Shown piece after piece: positions 17,133 to 24,983 of a DNA stretch of 64,000 nt (its first letter is position 1; every line of letters starts with the position of its first letter). The stretch spans positions 122,232 through 186,231 of the forward strand of contig NZ_JMCC02000009.1 in the NCBI RefSeq assembly GCF_000737335.2, in the 5' to 3' direction. Source of the DNA: Enhygromyxa salina. GTDB lineage: Bacteria > Myxococcota_A > Polyangia > Nannocystales > Nannocystaceae. The position numbers were made by a program, and so were the translations under genes. Below the pieces are notes generated by a model, which was given only the letters and a program-made list of their open reading frames with translations, did not search any database and was not told where the DNA came from.

Positions 17133-17531
17133 ATGGAGCACCTCACCGCAGCCCAGCTCGCCAACTTGCGGGCCAAGCTCGAGGCCGAGCTCGCACAGCT
17201 GAGCGCGCGCCTGATCGCCGAGGCCAGCGCGCTCGCCGACACCCCCACCGCCGAGCCCGGCGACATCGAAGACGCGGCGGCCGAGGAGGCCGGGCGGTTT
17301 CGGACCAACTCACTGCTTGGGCGTGACCGAGCCCGCATCAGCGAGATCGAAGCCGCGCTCGAGCGCATGCGCGACGGCACCTACGGGATCTGCGAAGACA
17401 GCGACGACGAGATCCCCTATCGCCGCCTCGAGCTCGAGCCAACCACCCGGTTCACCGTCGAGGCGCTCGCGCAGCGTGAGCGTGATGCCGGCCGCGCCGA
17501 TCCCCAAGAAGGGCAACCCACGGGATACTGA
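17133..17531 (+). CDS. DksA/TraR-family protein with degenerate zinc finger
   Basis: Protein of 132 residues with the long helical hairpin of DksA/TraR proteins (LRAKLEAELAQLSARL ... RDRARISEIEAALERMRDGTYGICE). DksA binds the secondary channel of RNA polymerase. The zinc finger is mostly lost: of the usual four cysteines only the one in YGICED remains, and the IPYRRLELEPTTRFTV segment lacks the CxxC pair. Acidic residues at the coiled-coil tip (GDIEDAAAEEAG) are present. ATG 17133 is chosen; the phosphatase start overlaps its stop by one base. Confidence 0.8.
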   Translation: MEHLTAAQLANLRAKLEAELAQLSARLIAEASALADTPTAEPGDIEDAAAEEAGRFRTNSLLGRDRARISEIEAALERMRDGTYGICEDSDDEIPYRRLELEPTTRFTVEALAQRERDAGRADPQEGQPTGY

Positions 17532-18601
17532 TGACTGTTCGCGCATTATTTTCGCTCATTGTCGTTTCTTGTTTGTTGCCGTTGGTGTCTGGCTGCGAGC
17601 GCCTGGCGCCTCCGCCCGCGCACGAACAGCCCAAGCCGGCGGAGGACTCTGCGCCAACCGCCAGCGCACCCGCGGCTGAGGCCACTGGGGCGCAGGCGCA
17701 CGCTGACGATTCAGCGCTCGAGTCGGCCATCTCACCAGGCGAGATCCCAGAGGCCACCGATCGCTACCCCGCGCCGGCCCGACTCATCGCGATTGGTGAC
17801 GTCCACGGTGACATTCAGGCGACTCGCAAGGCGCTGCAATTGGGGGGGGCGATCGACGCAGAAGATCACTGGATTGGGGGCGAGCTCGTGGTGGTCCAGA
17901 CTGGCGACCAGCTCGATCGCGGCGACGACGAGCAGGCGATCCTCGAGCTGCTCGCCAAGATTCAGCGCGAGGCGGCGGCGGCCGGCGGTGCGGTGCACCT
18001 GCTCAATGGAAATCACGAATACATGAACGCCCTTGGCGATCTGCGCTACGTGACGCCCGGTGGCTTCTCGGACTTCGAGGACGCGCCGGGGGTCGACCCG
18101 GCCCGGCCGGAACTCGCAGAGGTCATGGCGCAGGCGCCCAAGCCCACGCACGCACGGGTGGCGGCGTTTTGGCCGGGGCAGCCGTGGGCCAAAGAGCTGG
18201 CCAAGCGCAACATGATTGTTGTGGTTGGGGACAGCGTGTTCGTGCATGGGGGGGTGACGCCGGCTTGGGCGGGGAAGATCGAGTCGATTAACGCAGAGTC
18301 TCGGGCGTGGCTGGCGGGGGAGCGGGCGGAGCCGCCGGCGGCGGTGGTGGATTCGGATGGGCCGGTTTGGAGTCGGCACTATTCTGATGCGCCTGATGCG
18401 GGGGATTGTGCGATGCTCGAGGAGGCGTTGGAGATTATTGGGGTTCGGCGGATGGTGGTGGGGCATACTGTGCATACTGAGGGGGTTGTTTCGGCTTGTG
18501 GGGGGCAGGTTTGGATGATTGATGTGGGGATGGCTGGGTATTATGGGGGGCCGGTTGAGGTATTGGAGGTGCGGGAGGATTCGGTGACTGTGTTGCGGTA
18601 G
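17531..18601 (+). CDS. Shewanella-like (Shelph-type) metallophosphoesterase lipoprotein
   Basis: Lipoprotein of 356 residues (lipobox LVSGC near residue 22) with all calcineurin-like phosphoesterase motifs in order: IGDVHGD, TGDQLDRGDD, GNHEYMN, the HGG near VFVHGGVTPAW and VVGHTVHTEG. This spacing suits Shelph phosphatases, which act on phosphotyrosine or related substrates. It is probably periplasmic. The last 120 codons are written with unusually many T- and G-ending codons (ATT, GAT, GGG, GTT), unlike the first 220, although the protein motifs stay intact. Translationally adjacent to the DksA-like gene. Confidence 0.85.
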   Translation: MTVRALFSLIVVSCLLPLVSGCERLAPPPAHEQPKPAEDSAPTASAPAAEATGAQAHADDSALESAISPGEIPEATDRYPAPARLIAIGDVHGDIQATRKALQLGGAIDAEDHWIGGELVVVQTGDQLDRGDDEQAILELLAKIQREAAAAGGAVHLLNGNHEYMNALGDLRYVTPGGFSDFEDAPGVDPARPELAEVMAQAPKPTHARVAAFWPGQPWAKELAKRNMIVVVGDSVFVHGGVTPAWAGKIESINAESRAWLAGERAEPPAAVVDSDGPVWSRHYSDAPDAGDCAMLEEALEIIGVRRMVVGHTVHTEGVVSACGGQVWMIDVGMAGYYGGPVEVLEVREDSVTVLR

Positions 18602-18623
18602 GGGGGGCTTTGCGGGGGCTTAT

Positions 18624-18709
18624 TGGTTGTTTGCGGGGGGGCGTGGTTGTTTGCGGGGGTGTTCGTGGTTGTTTGCGGGGGTGTTCGTGGTTGTTTGCGG
18701 GGGTGTTCG
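18624..18709. repeat. Tandem repeat of about 22 bases, four units
   Basis: The unit begins TGGTTGTTTGCGGGGG and ends TGTTCG. Three units are identical and 22 bases long (18644-18665, 18666-18687, 18688-18709); the first is 20 bases and variant. It lies directly after the phosphatase stop. A partial unit (TTTGCGGGGGCT) precedes it at about 18609. Confidence 0.9.
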
Positions 18710-18732
18710 TGGCCGACGGGGCACCGCGCACG

Positions 18733-18875
18733 GGCTGCAGATGACCCCAACCCGGCTACGGTCTACTCCAGTTTCGTGACCCCGCTTCCTCTCGTCACTT
18801 GATCTTGGCCCGACCGTTTGTGGCTTCGCTAATCTCCACGTGCGTAGATACGCCGGGTTGGGGCCATCTGCGGCC
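18733..18875. repeat. Inverted repeat pair with 24-base arms
   Basis: Left arm 18733-18756 and right arm 18852-18875 are reverse complements at 22 of 24 positions, sharing CAGATG(A/G)CCCCAACCCGGC. They enclose 95 bases of ordinary base composition. The element may be a small mobile unit or a structured RNA; no open frame is inside. Confidence 0.7.
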
Positions 18876-18909
18876 TTTGTGCGCTCCACGTTGGTGGGGC
18901 GGTTGCTCC

Positions 18910-19162
18910 GAACTGGGCAATCGGGCTTCGAACTGGGCAATCGTGGGGCGAACTGGGCAATCGGGCTTCGAACTGGGCAGTCGGGCTTCGAGCTTGAACT
19001 GGGCAATTGGGCTTCGAGCTTGAGCTGGGCAATCGGGCTTCGAACTTGAGCTGGGCAATCGGGCTTCGAGCTTGAACTGGGCAATCGTGGGGGCGAACTG
19101 GGCAGTCGGGCTTCGGACTGGGCAATCGTGGGGTTTGGGGCTTGGTCTGGCAATCGTGGGGG
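18910..19162. repeat. Tandem array of about eleven CTGGGCAATCG units
   Basis: Eleven units of 20-29 bases share the core CTGGGCAATCG (or GCAGTCG, GCAATTG). Tails alternate between GGGCTTCGAA, TGGGGCGAA and a longer form with GAGCTTGA added. The units abut directly with no unique spacers. Open frames through the array on either strand are low-complexity (for example SSKPDCPVQ-type repeats) and are not believed to be genes. Confidence 0.85.
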
Positions 19163-19201
19163 TTGGTTTGAGGGTGTTCGAGGGGGTGTGAGTGGTTTGG
19201 T

Positions 19202-20032
19202 TCAGGGATCGCGGTGGAGGCGTAGAGGGATGAGGGGGAGGTCGTTGGTGTCGTGGGGGGGAGGGTGATTGTGGGTGGGGAATTTGCGGTCGAGTAGATG
19301 GGTGGGGCGGATGTTGCGGATGGCGTTGAGCATGCTGGAGCGGACGTGGGGGTTGTCGGCTTCTAGGGTTTGGATGAGGGCTCGCATTTGCTCGCGGCGT
19401 AGGCCGTCTTGGGAGCCGCATAGGTTGCAGGGGAGGATGGGGTAGTTGGCCCAATTCGTGTGCTCGATGATGTCGGACTCGGCGCATTCGATGAGGGGGC
19501 GGATGACCTGGAATTGTTGGTCGTCGGTGGTGTACTTGGCGGGCATCGCCTGGAGCTTGCCGGTGTAGAATAGGTTGAGGAGCAGGGTCTCTAGGGCGTC
19601 GTCGCGGTGGTGGCCAAGGGCGATCTTGTTGCACCCAAGCCGGGCGGCGTGGGTGTAGAGGACGCCGCGGCGGAGGCGGGAGCAGGCGGCGCAGAAGGCC
19701 TTGCCGGGGGGGGGGACGTCGATGACGGTCGAGTAGGTGTCCTCGCGCAGGATCTCGAAGGGGATGCCGGAGCGCTCGAGCCAGTGGCGGAGTGGGGCGC
19801 CGTCGTAGCCGGGCTGGACTTGGTCGAGGTGGACGGCGGTGAGGCGAAATTCGATGGGGGCGCGGGTGCGGAGCTGGTCGAGGAGCTCGAGCAGGGTGTA
19901 GCTGTCCTTGCCGCCCGAGACCGCGACCATGATGTGATCGCCGGGGGCGACGAGCTCGTAGTTGGCGACGGTCGTGCCCATGATCCGCCGCAGGCGCTTG
20001 CTCGCTAGCGGGCTTTGGGTTGTTGCGCTCAC
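19202..20032 (-). CDS. ttcA: tRNA 2-thiocytidine(32) synthetase TtcA-like
   Basis: ATP pyrophosphatase-type enzyme that thiolates C32 of certain tRNAs using an iron-sulfur cluster. The 276-residue protein has the PP-loop SGGKDSYTLLELL, the CxxC pair in FCAACSRLRRG, ALGHHRDDALETLL and a C-terminal CNLCGSQDGLRR. The start is GTG 20032, which overlaps the yjbQ stop as GTGA. The last 60 codons are enriched in C- and A-rich codons because the plus strand here is depleted of C; His/Pro/Thr-rich C-terminus (THNHPPPHDTND) may be partly a product of that bias. Confidence 0.9.
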   Translation of the reverse strand: MSATTQSPLASKRLRRIMGTTVANYELVAPGDHIMVAVSGGKDSYTLLELLDQLRTRAPIEFRLTAVHLDQVQPGYDGAPLRHWLERSGIPFEILREDTYSTVIDVPPPGKAFCAACSRLRRGVLYTHAARLGCNKIALGHHRDDALETLLLNLFYTGKLQAMPAKYTTDDQQFQVIRPLIECAESDIIEHTNWANYPILPCNLCGSQDGLRREQMRALIQTLEADNPHVRSSMLNAIRNIRPTHLLDRKFPTHNHPPPHDTNDLPLIPLRLHRDP

Positions 20033-20472
20033 GTGTGATCGTCCGGGTCGCGGGTCTCGCCCTGTACGGTGATCGTCACGCGGCGGCCGTGGGCGGCATG
20101 GCGATGCTCCCACATGTAGATGCCTTGCCAGGTGCCGAGCGGGAGCTTGCCTTGGGTCACGGGGAAGGTGATCGCGGTCTGGGTCAGCACGCTGCGGACG
20201 TGGGCGGGCATGTCGTCGTCGCCCTCGTCGGTGTGGGCGAACATGGGGTCGCCGTCGGGGGCGAGCTTGGCCATGAAGCGCTCGAGATCATTGCGAACCT
20301 CGGGGTCGGCGTTCTCGCACACGATCAGCGAGGCCGAGGTGTGATGGATGAACACGTTGCACAAGCCAAACCGGATCCCCGACTTGCTGACGGCGCGCTG
20401 GACCCGGGCGGTGATGTCGTGGGTCGCCCGGCCCGAGCTGGCGATCGTGAGGGTCTGCGCCCAAGTTGGCAT
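20029..20472 (-). CDS. yjbQ: YjbQ family protein (UPF0047)
   Basis: Small cytoplasmic protein of 147 residues. The family marks are FIHHTSASLIVCENADPEV near residue 41-59, and H80/H122-H124-type metal-like histidines in MFAHTDEGDDDMPAH and GIYMWEHRH. Members have weak thiamine-phosphate synthase activity in vivo, but their true role is unsettled. ATG 20472 is 5 bases after the stop of the DUF1244 gene and the 3' end overlaps ttcA, so the three form one operon. Confidence 0.88.
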   Translation of the reverse strand: MPTWAQTLTIASSGRATHDITARVQRAVSKSGIRFGLCNVFIHHTSASLIVCENADPEVRNDLERFMAKLAPDGDPMFAHTDEGDDDMPAHVRSVLTQTAITFPVTQGKLPLGTWQGIYMWEHRHAAHGRRVTITVQGETRDPDDHT

Positions 20473-20477
20473 CGCGG

Positions 20478-20777
20478 TCAGTCCGACTCGGGCGGTGAGC
20501 TGGGCTCGGCGTGGGGGAGCTTGGGGCCGACCTGGTGCTTGGCCTTCCACTGCTCGTAGGGCATGCCGTAGACCTGCTCGCGGGCGCCGTCGAGCTCGAG
20601 CGGGACGCCGGCGTCTTGCGCCGCGGCGCTGTACCACTTGGCCAGGCAGTTTCGGCAGAAGCCCGCGAGGTTCATGATGTCGATGTTCTGCACGTCGTTG
20701 CGCTCTTGCAGGTGCGCGACGAGGCGACGGAACACGGCAGCCTCGATCTGGGTGCGGGTCTCGTCGTCGGTGTCCAT
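20478..20777 (-). CDS. DUF1244 family protein
   Basis: Protein of 99 residues almost entirely covered by DUF1244: EAAVFRRLVAHLQERNDVQNIDIMNLAGFCRNCLAKWY followed by AREQVYGMPYEQWKAKHQ, with the conserved CRNC pair. The function is unknown. ATG 20777 is the natural start; the open frame continues upstream antisense to the gene fragment at 20844. First gene of the yjbQ-ttcA operon. Confidence 0.88.
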   Translation of the reverse strand: MDTDDETRTQIEAAVFRRLVAHLQERNDVQNIDIMNLAGFCRNCLAKWYSAAAQDAGVPLELDGAREQVYGMPYEQWKAKHQVGPKLPHAEPSSPPESD

Positions 20778-20843
20778 GGGGCCGCAGCCTAACGCCAAGC
20801 CGAGGCGGTTGCGAGCCGCAGATAGCGGTACCCTGGGGGCAAC

Positions 20844-21254
20844 ATGGCGCGCGCAGCAACACCCCGCCGGCGAAGTGCCCGGCCAGTGACGCGGCGCGCG
20901 TTCATGCGACTCGGGCTCGCGTCCGCGGGCGCGGCGGTGGTCGGATGCGGCGAGACCGGGGTGCCGGCCGAGCGAATTGACGCCGGCGATCAGGGCGGCC
21001 CCGTCGATCCAATCCTCGGCCAAACCTGCGAGGCGCTAGACCAGCGGGCCTACCTTGCGTCCCAGAACGCGCGCATGTTCTCGGCCCACTGCTCGAGCCC
21101 GTCGAGGGTCGAGTCGAGCTCCGAGCGCGTGCGGGCCAGGCCCTCTACGGCGCCGCGAAGCTCGAGCTTGGCCTTGCGCAGGCGACCGCGGATCGCGGCC
21201 TCGCTCTCGTTGAGGGTCTCGCCGATCTCTCGGGCCGGCATCTGCTCCCAGTAG
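20844..21254 (+). pseudogene. Truncated Tat lipoprotein start, overlapping the sigma gene antisense
   Basis: From ATG 20844 the frame encodes a clean Tat lipoprotein signal: Arg-rich start, TRRAFMRLGLASAGAAVVGC, then a short acidic spacer (DAGDQGGPVDP). After about 65 codons the frame enters the sigma factor gene in antisense and turns into low-quality Ser/Arg sequence. This suggests the front end of a lost exported protein, cut by the sigma gene or by a deletion. It could still be expressed as a short lipoprotein. Confidence 0.4.
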
Positions 21255-21664
21255 CTCATCTCGAGCACGATCTGCGAGTCGATGGGGATGTGGCGCAGGG
21301 CAGTCAACAGCAGCTGCTGCTCGCGACGCAGGTGCAAGACCGAGGTGACCCCCAGCCCACAGTCCGCCAGCGAGGTCGAAGCCACGTCGACGTCATGCTT
21401 GCGAGCGTCGCGAAGGTAGCGAAGCAGCACGTTGCGGGCGATGGCGAACAGGAAGGTCCGAAAGCTGGCTTCACCTCGGTAGCGCGCGCGCGACTCGATG
21501 CAGGCCATGAAGGTTTGCTGCACGAGATCCTCGATCTCGGACGGGCTCGAAACCTTGTTCGCGAAGAAGCGGTAGACCGCGCTGTAGTGGCGATCGAACA
21601 GCCGGCTGCCGGACAGGGTGTCACCGCCTGCCCACGCTGCGAGGAGCTCGGCGTCCGAGTGCAC
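21050..21664 (-). CDS. ECF-type RNA polymerase sigma factor
   Basis: Sigma-70 family protein of 204 residues. Region 2 runs from RLFDRHYSAVYRFFANKV through EDLVQQTFMACIE to FRTFLFAIARNVLLRYLRD, and region 4 has IPIDSQIVLEMSYWEQMPAREIGETLNESEAAIRGRLRKAK. It is divergent from the TPR Ser/Thr kinase at 21790, a pairing common in this lineage where the kinase may control the sigma factor. No anti-sigma gene is adjacent. Confidence 0.88.
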   Translation of the reverse strand: MHSDAELLAAWAGGDTLSGSRLFDRHYSAVYRFFANKVSSPSEIEDLVQQTFMACIESRARYRGEASFRTFLFAIARNVLLRYLRDARKHDVDVASTSLADCGLGVTSVLHLRREQQLLLTALRHIPIDSQIVLEMSYWEQMPAREIGETLNESEAAIRGRLRKAKLELRGAVEGLARTRSELDSTLDGLEQWAENMRAFWDAR

Positions 21665-21789
21665 GCGCCGACGATACCAAACCTGACTGCGGCCCGCTCG
21701 CGCGTCGTCCCAAATTGTTCAGATATCGCCGTTCTATGGGGTATTTATGTCGGGCCGGAGCGCTCGCGTCACTACCCGTCGGGCGGGAC

Positions 21790-24700
21790 ATGCCAGAGCC
21801 AGCATCCATCAATGAAGCGGGGCGAGGGTCCCCAGCCCCCGAGCGATCCGCGTTGCGACCCGGCGCGGGCCTTACCGAGGCCGAGGGGTTGTTCGACGAT
21901 TCGTTGTTGGACGAGACTATGAGCTGTGTCGTCCAGTCTTCTGCGGCCCGAGTCAGGACACGGCGGCAGCTGATGGCGACCCACCCTGCGCCGCTCGGTC
22001 GTGGCAACGACGCCGCCTCGCCCCATGGCGATGGTGATGGCGACGGCGGTGGCGATGGCCTGGGTGTCCCAACCGACACGCTCGAGCGCGAGCTGGTCCG
22101 ACGGCGCCTGCGCTCGCGCATGTTTGGCTCGGAGGAACCCGGGGTCCAAGTGGATCGCTTCGTGTTGTTGGAGCGGATCGGGGCCGGGGGCATGGGCCAG
22201 GTCTACGCCGCGTGGGACGAGCACCTCGCCCGACGGGTCGCGCTCAAGCTGCTGCGCAACGCCACCGAAAAGTCCCACGTTCGGCTGCTGCGCGAGGCTC
22301 AGGCTCAGGCCCGGGTGTCGCACCCCAACGTCGTGCCGATCTACGAGGCCGGCGTCGATCAGGGCCGGCTGTGGTTGGCAATGGAGTACGTAGAGGGCGC
22401 CACGCTGCGCGACTGGTACCCAAGCGCGCCAACCTGGGAGGCCGTGCTCGCGGTCCTGATCGAGTGCGGTCGGGGGCTCGAGGCCGCGCACCAAGCCGGG
22501 CTCGTCCACCGCGACTTCAAGCCTGCCAACGTGATGATCGGCGCGGACGGCCGGCCCCGGGTGCTCGACTTTGGGCTCGCGCGCGGGATCGAGGGGGGTC
22601 CGCTCGCCAGCTTCGATCTGAGCAGTCACGACGAAGAGGTCACGTGGAGCTCGGGGTCCAGCGAGAGCCGAGGCATGCTCGATCGCTCGGTGACCGTGCA
22701 GGGCAGGCTGCTCGGCACCCCCGCGTACATGGCCCCCGAGCAGTACGAAGGCCAGCGCGCCGACGTGCTCAGCGATCAATTTTCGTTCTGCGTGGCCGCC
22801 TACGAGTGCCTGTTTAGGCAGCGCCCGTTCAGCGGCAAGACCCTGGGTGAGCTGTCGCGGGTGATCACGGAGGGGGTGCCCAATCCGATCCCGCGCGACA
22901 CCAAGGTCCCGCGTCGGATCTGCGAGGCGCTGCTGCGCGGGTTGGCGGTCGACCCAGGTAGCCGCTGGCCAAGCATGTCCGCGCTGCTCGATCAGCTCGA
23001 GCGGACCGCGAAGCCAGAGCGTCGATGGATGTGGGGCTCGGTCGCGGTCGCGGTGCTCGGGCTCGGGGTCGCGCTTGGGGTCGCGGTCGCCGACGCCGAA
23101 GCGCCCGCGCAGTGCTCGATCACCGCGGACGCGCTGGCGGGCAGCTGGGATGACGCGCGCCGCGAACAACTTGGCGTGGCGCTGCGGGCCAGCAAGCTGG
23201 CGAGCGCCGACGCGACCGCGCGGGTGGTCACCGAAGAGTTTGACGGCTGGACCGAGCGATGGTTGGCCGCGCAGCGTGACTCGTGCGAGGCGACCCACGT
23301 GCAGGGGGTGCAGTCTGCGGAGCTGCTGGATCGCCGCAGTGGGTGCTTGGAACGCCAGCGCCGCGAGTTCAACGTGCTGGTCTCGCGGTTTCTCGCGGCG
23401 GATGGGGCCACGGCGGTCGCCAACGCGACGGCGTTGATTGAACAGCTGCCCGACATTGCGCGCTGCGACCCCACGCACCTCGATGATTTGGCGGCGCTGC
23501 CAAGTGATTCAGACGCGGCGGCCGGGGTGCTCGCTGGGTTCGAGCAGCTCGCCAACGCGCGGGTGCGGTTGGTCTCGGGCGACCGGGCGGGCGCGCTCGA
23601 GATCTGTGCGGAGCTTGGGGCAAGCCCGGCGGCGAAGCATGCTCCGCTGGCGCTCGGGATCGAGCTGTTGCTCGCTCAGAGTGAGGCGCTGGCGGGCGAG
23701 CCTGCCGCGGTGGCGGAGCGGCTGCAGGCCGGGATCAGCCGCGCGGTGGAGCTGGGGCTCACGGACATCGAGGCGGAGCTGCGGGTTGCGATGGCGGAGC
23801 TGCTGGTTGGGAATTGGACGGTGCCACAAGCCGAGAGCTTGCTCGTGGACGAGGCTGCGCTGGTGCTGCAGCGTGTCGGCGACTCCGATGATCTGCGATG
23901 GATCGCGGTAGAGAGCGCGCGGGCGGCTCTGCACGACACGCTTGGGCGTCATGAGAAGGCTATTGTCACCTACGAGCGCGCGCTCGCCCTCGCAGAGGCT
24001 CGTGGTCTACGCGACCGAACTCAGCTCCTCATTGGGTTGGCCAACGCGCTGCGCAATTTTGGCGACGATGAGCGGGCATGGCAGGTCTACCAGCAGGCGA
24101 GCGATAGCGTGATCGCCCGCTGGGGCAGCGATGCGCCCGACATCGCTACAATCGAGTTTGACCGTGGGCTACTCGCGCTCGACACCGGCGATCTCGAGCG
24201 CGCCAAGAGGCATCTTCAGCGAGCGCGGATGCTGAGCGTGGAGATTTGGGGTGAGCAGTCGCTCGCCGTGGCCGATGTGGATTTCGCCGAAGCCCGGCTC
24301 GCGCTCGCCGAAGGCTCGCTCGACCGGGGCCAAGCGCTGTGCGAGGCGGTTGAGCCGATTTATCTGCGAACGCTCGGGCCCCATCACGCACAGATGGGTC
24401 GCCTGCTCAACGCGCTCGGCGTGTTTCGCTTCTTCGATGGCGACTACCAAGGCTCGCTCGACGCGTACCAGCGGGCGCTGGGAATCGCGACGCGGAACCT
24501 AGGAGAGCGCCACGAAGAGGTTGGCGCGCTGCACAGCAACATCGGCGAGTCCCAGCTCGCGCTGGGTCGCTCGCACGACGCTGCTGCCTCGTTCGCCCAT
24601 GCGCTGCGGATCCTCGAGCCGCTAGCGTGGGCGGACGGGGAGGGATCGCACCCCAAGCTGGCGTTCCCGCTCAAGGGCCAAGGTCTCGCGCTTATCGAGG

Positions 24701-24933
24701 CTGGAGCTCTTGATGCTGCGATCCCCCTGCTCGAGCGCTCACTCGAGATAAATGAACGCCACGGTCAAGAACCGCTCGAACGAGCGACGACGCGCTTCGC
24801 GCTTGCGCGAGCCCTCAGGCCGCGCAACCCGGATCGAGCAGCTGATCTAGCGAAGACGGCGCTCGCGGAATTCGAGGCGCTCGGGCAACATGGCGAAGCC
24901 ACCGCTGTGACCGCGTGGCTCAGTGACAACTGA
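21790..24933 (+). CDS. Membrane Ser/Thr protein kinase with C-terminal TPR repeats
   Basis: Hanks-type kinase of about 1047 residues. An N-terminal region of about 110 residues with an acidic GDGDGDGGGDG linker precedes the kinase domain (about 120-400): GAGGMGQVYAAWDEHLARRVALKLL, HRDFKPANVMI, DFGLARG, GTPAYMAPEQ. A membrane segment (WGSVAVAVLGLGVALGVAVA) is near residue 445. The outer part has TPR-like repeats such as ALSEARG-type helices around GRHEKAIVTYERALALAEARG and GDYQGSLDAYQRALGIATR. ATG 21790 is chosen; TTG 21715 and ATG 21736 are in frame upstream. Paired divergently with the ECF sigma gene. Confidence 0.88.
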   Translation: MPEPASINEAGRGSPAPERSALRPGAGLTEAEGLFDDSLLDETMSCVVQSSAARVRTRRQLMATHPAPLGRGNDAASPHGDGDGDGGGDGLGVPTDTLERELVRRRLRSRMFGSEEPGVQVDRFVLLERIGAGGMGQVYAAWDEHLARRVALKLLRNATEKSHVRLLREAQAQARVSHPNVVPIYEAGVDQGRLWLAMEYVEGATLRDWYPSAPTWEAVLAVLIECGRGLEAAHQAGLVHRDFKPANVMIGADGRPRVLDFGLARGIEGGPLASFDLSSHDEEVTWSSGSSESRGMLDRSVTVQGRLLGTPAYMAPEQYEGQRADVLSDQFSFCVAAYECLFRQRPFSGKTLGELSRVITEGVPNPIPRDTKVPRRICEALLRGLAVDPGSRWPSMSALLDQLERTAKPERRWMWGSVAVAVLGLGVALGVAVADAEAPAQCSITADALAGSWDDARREQLGVALRASKLASADATARVVTEEFDGWTERWLAAQRDSCEATHVQGVQSAELLDRRSGCLERQRREFNVLVSRFLAADGATAVANATALIEQLPDIARCDPTHLDDLAALPSDSDAAAGVLAGFEQLANARVRLVSGDRAGALEICAELGASPAAKHAPLALGIELLLAQSEALAGEPAAVAERLQAGISRAVELGLTDIEAELRVAMAELLVGNWTVPQAESLLVDEAALVLQRVGDSDDLRWIAVESARAALHDTLGRHEKAIVTYERALALAEARGLRDRTQLLIGLANALRNFGDDERAWQVYQQASDSVIARWGSDAPDIATIEFDRGLLALDTGDLERAKRHLQRARMLSVEIWGEQSLAVADVDFAEARLALAEGSLDRGQALCEAVEPIYLRTLGPHHAQMGRLLNALGVFRFFDGDYQGSLDAYQRALGIATRNLGERHEEVGALHSNIGESQLALGRSHDAAASFAHALRILEPLAWADGEGSHPKLAFPLKGQGLALIEAGALDAAIPLLERSLEINERHGQEPLERATTRFALARALRPRNPDRAADLAKTALAEFEALGQHGEATAVTAWLSDN

Positions 24934-24983
24934 TCTTTTCATGATCACCAACGGCATCTAACCCACCCGATCGAGAAACATCC

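Noticed and set aside
18910..19162. CRISPR-like array
   Set aside because: Units abut without unique spacers, unit length varies, and no cas gene is in the window.
18795..19634. Long leftward open frame through the repeat array
   Set aside because: Translation is low-complexity repeats of the SSKPDCPVQ type in more than one frame, and its end overlaps ttcA in a different frame.
19202..20032. TtcA as a MesJ/TilS-type lysidine synthase
   Set aside because: Cysteine pairs FCAACS and CNLCGS are those of TtcA thiolases rather than TilS.
21772..23478. Long leftward frame opposite the TPR kinase
   Set aside because: Antisense to a kinase with all Hanks motifs; composition is His/Arg/Gly-rich shadow type.
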